This document shows, piece by piece, positions 33,093 through 39,070 of a stretch of 39,070 bases of DNA. The notes beneath the pieces were generated by a model. The model was not told the origin of the DNA. It saw nothing but the letters and a program-made list of their open reading frames with translations, and did no database searches. A program made the position numbers and the translations under genes. The stretch comes from Gemmatimonadota bacterium (GTDB lineage Bacteria; Gemmatimonadota; Gemmatimonadetes; Gemmatimonadales; Gemmatimonadaceae): NCBI GenBank assembly GCA_021324635.1, contig JAJPIS010000106.1:1-39070 (forward strand), read 5' to 3'. Each line of letters opens with the position of its first letter. Position 1 is the stretch's first letter.

Positions 33093-33902
33093 ATGCCCGC
33101 CCGCTCGATCGGTACGGCCACCATCTCGTTCGGGCTCGTTTCGGTTCCCGTGCACGTGTACTCCTCGGCGGAGTCGAAGACGAGCGTCTCGTTCAACATG
33201 CTGCACCGGAAGTGCGGCACGCGACTCAAGCAGCAGTACATCTGCCCCAAGGACAACGAGATCGTCGGCCGCGAGGACACGGCCAAGGGGTACGAGTTCG
33301 CGAAGGACCAATATGTGGTCTTTTCCGCCGAGGAGCTCAAGGCGCTGGAGGAGAAGGCGACGAGCGCGATCGACGTCGTCGAGTTTGTTCTGCTCGCCAA
33401 GATCGACCGCGTCTTCCTCGAGAAGGTGTACTACCTCGGGCCGGACAAGGGAGGGGACCGGGCCTATCGGTTGCTCGCCGAGGCGCTCGCGCAGACGGGT
33501 CGGGCCGCGCTCGGGCAGTACGCGGTGCGCGGACAGCAGCACCTGGTGCTCCTGCGGCCTCGGGACGGCGTGCTCGTGATGGAGCAGTTGCACTACGCCG
33601 ACGAGGTGCGGGCGACGACCGAGGTGCCGGTGGGAGCGGGCGAGGTGAAGCCCGCCGAGCTCGCGCTCGCCAAGCAGTTGATCGAGCAGGCGGCGAGCGA
33701 TGGCTTCGAGCCGGAGAAATACCGCGACAACGCGCGCGATCGCGTGCTCGATGCGATTCAGCGCAAGATCGACGGGCAGGACATCACGGCCGACGTGACG
33801 CCGGACGCCGGTGGCAAGATCATCGACCTGATGGAAGCGCTCAAGGCGAGCCTGGCTCGCGGCAAGCCGGGCGATGAGGACGCCGAGCGGAAGGTGTCGT
33901 GA
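33093..33902 (+). CDS. ku: Ku, non-homologous end-joining protein
   Basis: A 269-residue protein starting at ATG 33093 (MPARSIGTATISFGLVSVPV), the hallmark N-terminus of bacterial Ku. The beta-barrel ring continues 'VHVYSSAESKTSVSFNMLH', CGTRLKQQYICPKDN, 'VVFSAEELKALEEKATSAID', 'KVYYLGPDKGGDRAY' and 'EQLHYADEVR'. The C-terminal helix and tail run to DEDAERKVS. It forms a homodimeric ring on broken DNA ends and recruits LigD, whose gene is divergent. Length is normal (about 260-280). Its TGA stop overlaps the next gene's GTG start. Confidence 0.96.
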   Translation: MPARSIGTATISFGLVSVPVHVYSSAESKTSVSFNMLHRKCGTRLKQQYICPKDNEIVGREDTAKGYEFAKDQYVVFSAEELKALEEKATSAIDVVEFVLLAKIDRVFLEKVYYLGPDKGGDRAYRLLAEALAQTGRAALGQYAVRGQQHLVLLRPRDGVLVMEQLHYADEVRATTEVPVGAGEVKPAELALAKQLIEQAASDGFEPEKYRDNARDRVLDAIQRKIDGQDITADVTPDAGGKIIDLMEALKASLARGKPGDEDAERKVS

Positions 33903-34603
33903 AGGTTGCGGTCGGGACGAGCGGTTACGCGTTCAAGGAGTGGAAGGGCCCATTCTATCCCGAGGATCTGGCCGACGACGCGATGCTCGGCTTCTACGCC
34001 GGTCGCTACCCGACGGTCGAGATCAACAACACGTTCTACCGGCTCCCCAAGGAGCACGTGTTGCTCGGCTGGGCGGCCCAGGTACCGGAGCGCTTCACCT
34101 TCGCCGTGAAGGCGAGCCAGCGCATCACGCACCACGCGCGACTCAAGCCGGAGTCCGCGGAGCTGGTCGAGTACCTGCTCCGGACGACCGCCGTGCTCGG
34201 CGACCGCCTCGGGCCGATCCTCTTTCAGTTACCGCCGAACCTCAAGAAGGACATCGACCGGCTCCGCGCCTTCCTGGCGCTGCTGCCGAGCGACCGTCGC
34301 TTCACCTTCGAGTTTCGCCACCCCAGCTGGTTCGACGACGAGGTGGCCGCCGAGCTGCGTGCGCGCGACATCGCCCTCTGCGTGTCGGAGCAGGACGACT
34401 TCCAGTCACCGCTGCTCTGCACCGCGAGCTGGGGCTACCTGCGCCTCCACCGGTTCGACTACGCCCCCGCCGCGCTCGCCGACTGGGCCGCCCGGGTCGC
34501 GACCCAGCCGTGGCGGGAGGCGTACGTCTTCTTCAAGCACGACCACGCCGACGGCTCCGGTCCACCCGCCGCCGACGCGTTCCTCGGCGCTGCCCGGACG
34601 TGA
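33899..34603 (+). CDS. DUF72 (YecE-like) TIM-barrel protein
   Basis: A 234-residue protein. GTG 33899 overlaps the Ku stop codon in a GTGA quartet. DUF72 signatures are VAVGTSGYAFKEWKGPFYPE, 'YPTVEINNTFYRLP', 'FTFAVKASQRITHHARL' and 'LGPILFQLPPNL'. The later 'FTFEFRHPSWF' and the terminal EAYVFFKHDHADGSGP follow the family order. The fold is a TIM barrel and the biochemical role is unknown. Coupling to ku suggests co-production with the end-joining system, perhaps in processing damaged ends or nucleotides (inference). Confidence 0.92.
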   Translation: MKVAVGTSGYAFKEWKGPFYPEDLADDAMLGFYAGRYPTVEINNTFYRLPKEHVLLGWAAQVPERFTFAVKASQRITHHARLKPESAELVEYLLRTTAVLGDRLGPILFQLPPNLKKDIDRLRAFLALLPSDRRFTFEFRHPSWFDDEVAAELRARDIALCVSEQDDFQSPLLCTASWGYLRLHRFDYAPAALADWAARVATQPWREAYVFFKHDHADGSGPPAADAFLGAART

Positions 34604-34842
34604 TGACCCGGCGGCATGCATGCCGCCCCGGCATCGGTGCGGGATGCGGGTTGCGGGCGGCATGCATGCCGGGCCCGGCATCGGTGCGGGATGCGGGTCG
34701 CGGGCGGCATGAATGCCGCCCGTACGGGGGGCCGCCGGACGCGGGCGGGGTGACGTGCCGAACGGGCGAACGGCGGGCGGCATGAATGCCGCCCGTACGC
34801 GGGGCGGCCTGGCGGCCGCCCCGACCTACCGTGCGCGCCGGG
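34604..34842. repeat. Second hairpin-repeat cluster (REP/BIME-like)
   Basis: Four palindromes of the GGCGGCATGmATGCCGCC type occur: 34610-34627 (perfect, GCATGCATGC centre), about 34655-34673 (right arm broken), 34702-34721 and 34775-34794. Two GCATCGGTGCGGGATGC mini-hairpins (near 34631 and 34679) precede the second and third. The same modules occupy 6.1-6.7 kb. The cluster lies between the convergent ends of the DUF72 gene and the LVIVD gene. A final GC hairpin, GGGGCGGCCTGGCGGCCGCC-like, lies near 34801-34822 and may act as terminator. Confidence 0.85.
34702..34794 (+). repeat. Paired-palindrome (BIME-like) element, copy 2
   Basis: Two same-sense palindromes (34702-34721 and 34775-34794) flank a spacer ending TGCCGAACGGGCGAACGGC. 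The 93-bp unit aligns with the reverse complement of 6127-6218 over its full length, including the spacer. The orientation is opposite to the first copy. Confidence 0.8.
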
Positions 34843-36756
34843 TCATCCGGACGCGCGGGCGAGGTCCCGCACGGTCTCGGCCAGCGCCCGGACCCGGTGC
34901 GGGTCGGCCGCGCTCGCCACGTCCTGCTCCAGCTCCCGAGTCAGCGCGCCCAGCGCCGAGCTCCGCTCGGTGCTCGACAACCGCTCGGCGCGGTCCAGCG
35001 CGCTCGCCAGCCGAGTCGACTCCTCGTGCGAGATCCCGTCGTTCCGCACCAGCTGGTCGAGGTACGCCCGGGCGAGCGAGAAGCTCGCGGGCCAGACGAA
35101 CTTCGGCTGCCCCTGGACGTTGAGGTAGTCGAGGTGGACCGACCGGGCGGCCTCGATCTCGTTCTTCGAGAGGAAGCCACTCGGCTTGAGCTGGAAGATG
35201 TCGAGCCCGCGCGAGATGTCGGAGCCGACGATGTACCCGTTGTACCAGTAGGCCGACCAGAAGCCGCCGTCGACCAGCTTGGTGGAGTCCATCGGCCCGC
35301 GGTCGAAGAAGGCGATCTCCCGCGGGTGATCGGGGTCGGTGAACTCGAAGACCGAGATGCCGCCCTGATACCACCCCTGCACCATGATGTCGCGGCCCGG
35401 GATCGGGATCAGGGAGCCGTTGTGCGCGACGCAGTTCTCGTTGACCGTCTGCGGGGCCGGCATCTTGAAGTAGCTGTGGAAGATCATCTGCCGGTTCTCG
35501 ATCGTGTAGATCGCGTCCGCGCCCCACTCCCGCTTGTCCGTCGCGCGGCACCGCGGCTGCGACCCCCCGCCCCACTCGTCGGAGAAGATGATCTTCGTGC
35601 CCGCGTTGTTGAACGTCACCGAGTGCCAGGCGGCCATGTTGGAGTCGACGACCGTGCCGATGCGCGTCGGATTGACCGGATCGTGGATGTCGAGCAGCAG
35701 ACCGTATCCGCTGCACGCCCCGCCGGCCAGCCCGACGGCCGGGTAGGCCGTGATGTCGTGACACTGGGTCGGGCCCATGCCGAACAGGCGGCCGAACACC
35801 GACCGCGAGAGCCCCGCCTTGGCGAGCATCGCGTCCATCTGGGCAGAGTCGGCCGCCGACTCGCCATGCCGCTTGGAGCCCGACAGGTCGTTGAAGATGC
35901 GGGGTGAGCTGGCGATCGCGGCGTCCTCAGGGTGCGCCACTGGCACCTTGATGACCTCGATCCGGAACAGGGCGGTGTTGGGATTCTCGTCGAGCTTCCC
36001 GCCCGAGCAGCCCGGGAGCTCCTCGGAGGAGCGGACCGGCGCCGAGCCCGAGACGTAGACGTAGACATTGTCCTTGTCGTTCGGGTCGACGACCAGCGTG
36101 TTGGTGTGCGATCCGCGACACGTCTGCACGATCTTGATCGACCGCGGGTGCGTCACGTCCGAGATGTCGTAGATCCGGATCCCGCGTGCGCGCTCCTTGC
36201 TCACCGTGTCCTTGACGCCCTCGAGGCCGCAGTCGATGCGGCCGCTCGTCGCCTCGGCGGACACGAACAGCAGGTTCTTGTAGACCGACACGTCGCTCTG
36301 CGAGCCCGGGCAGACGTAGGCGGTCTTGAGCGTCGGCTTGCGGGGATTCGACATATCCCAGATCTGCATCCCGCTGTAGTTCCCCTGGATGACGTAGTTC
36401 CCGAGGAACGCGAGGTCGGAGTTGACGAGCCGCCGGTCGCCCGGCGTGCTCGGGTTGATGAACTTCTCGGACGGTTTCGTATTCGAGAGGTGATCGAGGT
36501 TCCAGATCGCCTCACCGGCGTCGAACCATCCGGCGTGGAGCCCGACGCGCGGATCCGGGCTCGGCGCGGTCGTCGACATGTCGGCGGCCGGCGACGGGGC
36601 GCCCCCGGCGCTCGCGCCCGCCGCTCCACCGCCCCGTCCCGACGCGCAGGCGGTGGCGGCGAGCAGGCCGATGGTGAGGGCGAGCGAGTACGGCGCGCAC
36701 CGGGCGCGCGGTCCGCGCCCGAGACCCGGCGCGCGGGGGAGTGAATGCGGTGTCAT
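34843..36756 (-). CDS. LVIVD-repeat beta-propeller lipoprotein
   Basis: A 637-residue protein starting at ATG 36756. The signal segment YSLALTIGLLAATACASG has a lipobox-like ATAC, so a lipid anchor is likely. A Gly/Ala/Ser linker follows. The rest is a propeller of LVIVD-type repeats: 'FLGNYVIQGNYSGMQIWDMSNPRKP' (in pieces), 'ARGIRIYDISDVTHPRSI', 'GYGLLLDIHDPVNPTRIG', GGISVFEFTDPDHPREIAFF and 'SRGLDIFQL'. Each has a strand, a D(P/I) turn and 'NP/HP'. The C-terminal 110 residues are a helical tail. The function of such proteins is not known; surface binding or scaffolding is usual speculation. It follows the DUF305 gene by 57 bases on the same strand, so they probably form an operon. Confidence 0.9.
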   Translation of the reverse strand: MTPHSLPRAPGLGRGPRARCAPYSLALTIGLLAATACASGRGGGAAGASAGGAPSPAADMSTTAPSPDPRVGLHAGWFDAGEAIWNLDHLSNTKPSEKFINPSTPGDRRLVNSDLAFLGNYVIQGNYSGMQIWDMSNPRKPTLKTAYVCPGSQSDVSVYKNLLFVSAEATSGRIDCGLEGVKDTVSKERARGIRIYDISDVTHPRSIKIVQTCRGSHTNTLVVDPNDKDNVYVYVSGSAPVRSSEELPGCSGGKLDENPNTALFRIEVIKVPVAHPEDAAIASSPRIFNDLSGSKRHGESAADSAQMDAMLAKAGLSRSVFGRLFGMGPTQCHDITAYPAVGLAGGACSGYGLLLDIHDPVNPTRIGTVVDSNMAAWHSVTFNNAGTKIIFSDEWGGGSQPRCRATDKREWGADAIYTIENRQMIFHSYFKMPAPQTVNENCVAHNGSLIPIPGRDIMVQGWYQGGISVFEFTDPDHPREIAFFDRGPMDSTKLVDGGFWSAYWYNGYIVGSDISRGLDIFQLKPSGFLSKNEIEAARSVHLDYLNVQGQPKFVWPASFSLARAYLDQLVRNDGISHEESTRLASALDRAERLSSTERSSALGALTRELEQDVASAADPHRVRALAETVRDLARASG

Positions 36757-36813
36757 GATGGCGTCCCTTGGCGTGACGGGTGAACGTGCGGTGCGCGCAG
36801 CGACGAGCCGAGC

Positions 36814-37554
36814 CTACTGCTCGTCGGCGGCCGCGCCGCCGAGGAGCATCCCGCGCATGCGGCCGATCTCGGCCGTCTGATCGGCGCTCACATCGGAGGC
36901 GAACTTGAACACCTTGTCGTCCTGCGCCGCCCCCTCCGAGTCGAACAGTTGATCGACCATGGTCAGGGCACCGAGGTGGTGCTGGATCATGTCGAGGAGG
37001 AAGAGGCGGTCGAACTCCGAGCCGGTCGCGTGATCGAGCGCCGTCATCTGCTCGGGGGTGAGCATGCCGGGCATGAGGCCGCCCTTCATGTCGGTCATCC
37101 CGCTCATGCCCGCCATCCCGCTCATGCCCGCCATGCCCGTCCCGTGCCCGGGCTCGAGATCCGGCTCGGGCACCGTCTCGTGCCGCTCCCGCAGCCAGCG
37201 CTGCATCGTCAGGATCTCGTCGCGCTGCGCGACGTCGATTCGCTCGCAGAGGCGACGCACATCGGGACGCGCGCCGTGGGTCGGCGCCCAGCGCGCCATG
37301 ATCACCGCCTGGGCGTGGTGGGCGATCATTCCCTGCATGAAGTGCACATCCGCCGGTGTGTACGGCGGCCGCCCGCTGTCGGCCCGCGCCTCCTCGGCGG
37401 GGGTGAGGCTCCTGCCCCCTGCCCCGCCACTCGGCGTCGCCTGCTGGGCGGCGGCGCCGGACGCCGCGACACCCACCGCGACACCCACCGCGACGCTTCT
37501 GGCGATGCCGGCGAGCAGACTCGCAGCGCGGATCGGCCGACCTGGTCTCGTCAT
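36814..37554 (-). CDS. Exported DUF305 protein, Met/His-rich
   Basis: A 246-residue protein starting at ATG 37554, with AGGGGGA about seven bases upstream. The signal peptide runs to about 37 (SVAVGVAVGVAASGAAAQQ). Two DUF305 helical hairpins carry the family hallmark: 'DVHFMQGMIAHHAQAVIMARW' (in pieces) and 'FLLDMIQHHLGALTMVDQLF', each with a Met-Ile-x-His-His core. Between them is a Met-rich stretch, GTGMAGMSGMAGMSGMTDM, made by an 18-bp repeat. The ferritin-like fold and Met/His content suggest binding of a soft metal such as copper in the periplasm (inference). It heads a probable two-gene operon with the LVIVD lipoprotein. Confidence 0.92.
   Translation of the reverse strand: MTRPGRPIRAASLLAGIARSVAVGVAVGVAASGAAAQQATPSGGAGGRSLTPAEEARADSGRPPYTPADVHFMQGMIAHHAQAVIMARWAPTHGARPDVRRLCERIDVAQRDEILTMQRWLRERHETVPEPDLEPGHGTGMAGMSGMAGMSGMTDMKGGLMPGMLTPEQMTALDHATGSEFDRLFLLDMIQHHLGALTMVDQLFDSEGAAQDDKVFKFASDVSADQTAEIGRMRGMLLGGAAADEQ
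37096..37131 (-). repeat. 18-bp direct repeat in the DUF305 gene
   Basis: CATCCCGCTCATGCCCGC occurs twice in tandem on the plus strand and encodes Ala-Gly-Met-Ser-Gly-Met twice on the minus strand. Identity of the copies points to recent duplication that enlarged the Met-rich linker. Confidence 0.8.
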
Positions 37555-37616
37555 GCGATCGTCCCCCTCTCTCCAATCGGTGTCGCGTCCCGACGCTCCG
37601 GCGGCCGCCACCGTGT

Positions 37617-37667
37617 GTACACGACATGTCCCCGGCGTGTACGCGGCGCGCGGACGGACTGTATACA
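37617..37667 (-). promoter_or_regulatory. Possible operator/promoter of the DUF305-LVIVD operon
   Basis: Upstream of the DUF305 start lies an inverted repeat, GTACACG (37617-37623) and CGTGTAC (37636-37642), with a 12-base spacer holding ACATGT. An 8-base palindrome, TGTATACA (37660-37667), also occurs and can read as a -10-like TATACA. They are unusually AT-containing for this DNA. A regulator-binding role is a guess. Confidence 0.35.
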
Positions 37668-37676
37668 ATGGCGGCG

Positions 37677-37703
37677 CCCCCTTCCCCCCTCCCGTCTCCC
37701 CCC
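37677..37703 (-). other. G-quadruplex-prone tract upstream of DUF305
   Basis: On the minus strand four G-runs of 6, 3, 6 and 5 bases are separated by 4, 1 and 2 bases. The tract is on the sense strand of the DUF305 gene, about 125-150 bases before its start and beyond the palindromes at 37617-37667. The remaining gap to 37842 holds no gene. Confidence 0.5.
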
Positions 37704-37842
37704 GCACTTGGGGGTCATCACCGCACGAGCGGAGAACGTACGAGCCCCCGCCTTCGTTGGTAAGCCTTGGGGGGGGGTCGCGTGACGGGGGCGCCCGGCG
37801 GGTGCCGAGACGCCCGTTTCAGGGCGTACCCTTGGCTGCCGA

Positions 37843-39012
37843 CTACTGGGGCGCCGGGGCCCGCCAGGGGCGCGGGGCCTCGAGGACCGGCAGCACACTG
37901 GCGAGGGTCGCGTGCGGCCACATCGAGGGGACGCCGCGGATGAACGACACGACCCCGTCGATCGGCGAGCGGATCTCGCCCGTCCGCCTGCCGAGGAAGT
38001 CGGTCGTGTAGCCCAGGAGCGCGCCGCGGGTGACCCGGGTGTCGCGGTCGACCGAGGCGAAGAAGAAGCCGGCGCTGTCGGCGGCGAGCCGGGCCCCCGC
38101 GCCGTCGAGCCAGACGGGGTGGCGGGCGGGACGAGCGCCGACCGCCTGCACGACGCAATCGAATGATGGGCCGCACCGCCGGACGCGCGGCGCGCGCCGC
38201 TCGATCATTCCGAGCTCGGCGAGGACGCTGAGCGAGCCGTCGACGAGCGCATCGACGTCCGCCGGGGCGACGATGCCGCTCCGTCCCGCCTCGGCCACGA
38301 GCACCGTCTTGCCGCGCACGAGCGCCTGGCCGGAGAGGGATCGTCCGGTCGCCGGCGCCGCGGGATCGACGTCGGTCACGATCACGTGGTCCAGCCCGAA
38401 GGCCAGCGCGAGCCGGAGCCCCGCCGAGTCCTGCGCCGCGCGGCCGCCCCGAAACCAGTAGCTGTACGGGCGGAGGTTCTCGTCGAGGTCACCACCGTGG
38501 AGGTCGACGACGACCGTCGCCGGGTCGACCACGTCGGCGGTCAGGAGCGCCAGCGCGCGCTGAGTCTGCGTCCCGGCCGCATCGCCCGGGTAGTTCCCGT
38601 TCATGCTCTTCCGGTCGACGGGGTTGAGATGCGGAGTCATCGAGAGGAACGAGGCCACGTTGACGAGCGGCACGACGATCACCGTTCCGGTGAGTCGCGC
38701 GGCGTCGAGCCGCGGGATGAGGCGCTGCATGGCGACGATCGACGTGTACTCGGTCCCGTGACTCCCGGCCACGAACGCCACGACCGGGCCGGGGCGGACG
38801 CCATTGATCACGGCCACCGGCATCGCGTAGCCCGAGTCGCTGCCGGCCGGGACGGTGATCACACCCGTCGCGGTCGCGCCGCGGGCGGCGGTGGCCGTGC
38901 CGACGGTGACGCTCGACGCGTCGCCCTGCTGCGCCGAGGCGGTGGAGACGGCGGGGGCGGCGGCGGCCAGCAGGGCCAGGAGCGTGAGAGCGGAGCGGAC
39001 GGGATCGCGCAT
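37843..39012 (-). CDS. Secreted succinylglutamate desuccinylase/aspartoacylase-family metallo-enzyme
   Basis: A 389-residue protein starting at ATG 39012, with GAGAGG close upstream. The signal peptide MRDPVRSALTLLALLAAAAP ends near SAQQ. The M14-like zinc site is complete: H85 and E88 in GSHGTEY, H172 in VVVDLHGGD, and a downstream EAG (VLVAEAGRSG) in place of the catalytic Glu motif. The mid-part 'PLVNVASFLSMTPHLNPVDRKSMNGNYPG' (in pieces) binds substrate carboxylate through Arg/Asn in this family. The C-terminal barrel-like part ends 'SPIDGVVSFIRGVPSM'. It should cleave an N-acyl amino acid or a similar amide outside the cytoplasm. No partner gene is adjacent. Confidence 0.9.
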   Translation of the reverse strand: MRDPVRSALTLLALLAAAAPAVSTASAQQGDASSVTVGTATAARGATATGVITVPAGSDSGYAMPVAVINGVRPGPVVAFVAGSHGTEYTSIVAMQRLIPRLDAARLTGTVIVVPLVNVASFLSMTPHLNPVDRKSMNGNYPGDAAGTQTQRALALLTADVVDPATVVVDLHGGDLDENLRPYSYWFRGGRAAQDSAGLRLALAFGLDHVIVTDVDPAAPATGRSLSGQALVRGKTVLVAEAGRSGIVAPADVDALVDGSLSVLAELGMIERRAPRVRRCGPSFDCVVQAVGARPARHPVWLDGAGARLAADSAGFFFASVDRDTRVTRGALLGYTTDFLGRRTGEIRSPIDGVVSFIRGVPSMWPHATLASVLPVLEAPRPWRAPAPQ

Positions 39013-39070
39013 GGACCTCTCGAGGTGGTCTGGTGCGGCTCAGGATACGAGCGGTGGCCGGCGGCGTCCA

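Noticed and set aside
1-39070. tRNA or rRNA genes
   Set aside because: No cloverleaf-like segment or conserved rRNA stretch was noticed in the intergenic gaps; nearly all sequence is coding or repeat.

Overview
This very G+C-rich window has tightly packed genes, several GTG starts and many 4-base GTGA stop/start overlaps. The gene mix suggests an aerobic, free-living soil-type bacterium. It includes aerobic phenylacetate catabolism, a secreted molybdenum hydroxylase, a multicopper oxidase, LVIVD and DUF305 exported proteins, a GMC oxidoreductase with a subunit-3 partner, and Ku/LigD end joining. Gemmatimonadota would fit, but that is an inference from gene content and signal-peptide style; no rRNA or tRNA is visible.

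Layout. Positions 1-5.1 kb: the end of an argininosuccinate-lyase-like gene on plus, then a minus-strand group of a cyclophilin-type isomerase, a multicopper oxidase with a long N-terminal extension, a secreted amidohydrolase and a small membrane protein. Positions 5.3-6.9 kb: one small unknown gene and a 1.25-kb non-coding stretch full of hairpin repeats. Positions 6.9-8.0 kb: proline dehydrogenase with an inserted Gly-Ser-Ala-Gly minisatellite. Positions 8.15-20.5 kb: a 12-gene minus-strand operon running paaG-paaH-paaI-paaJ-paaY-paaZ-paaA-paaB-paaC-paaD, then a fused alpha-beta 2-oxoacid dehydrogenase E1 and a crotonase-family protein. Divergent from it (20.75-23.45 kb) is a two-subunit molybdenum hydroxylase of the IorAB type, ended by a strong bidirectional hairpin.

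Positions 23.5-27.6 kb (minus): a B12-binding-type radical SAM protein, a small XRE regulator, a 3-hydroxyisobutyrate-dehydrogenase-like enzyme, diacylglycerol kinase and an EVE-domain protein. Positions 27.8-30.2 kb (plus): GMC oxidoreductase and its small subunit. Positions 30.2-34.6 kb: ligD (minus) divergent from ku and a DUF72 gene (plus), forming a non-homologous end-joining locus. Positions 34.6-34.8 kb: a second cluster of the same hairpin repeats. Positions 34.8-39.0 kb (minus): an LVIVD-repeat lipoprotein, a DUF305 protein and a secreted succinylglutamate desuccinylase/aspartoacylase-like metallo-enzyme.

How genes work together. The paa operon encodes epoxidation of phenylacetyl-CoA (PaaABC plus PaaD), isomerisation to oxepin-CoA (PaaG), ring opening and aldehyde oxidation (PaaZ) and beta-oxidation-type steps (PaaH, PaaJ), with thioesterases for dead-end products (PaaI, PaaY). 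No PaaK ligase, PaaE reductase or clear PaaF hydratase is present. The E1 in the operon could instead feed phenylacetyl-CoA from phenylpyruvate (inference).

The least explained content is the repeat system. A 100-bp hairpin element occurs as two inverted copies with compensatory stem changes. A 92-bp paired-palindrome element occurs in opposite orientations about 28 kb apart. Short minisatellites (12, 13, 18 and 29 bp) sit inside or at the edges of several genes.
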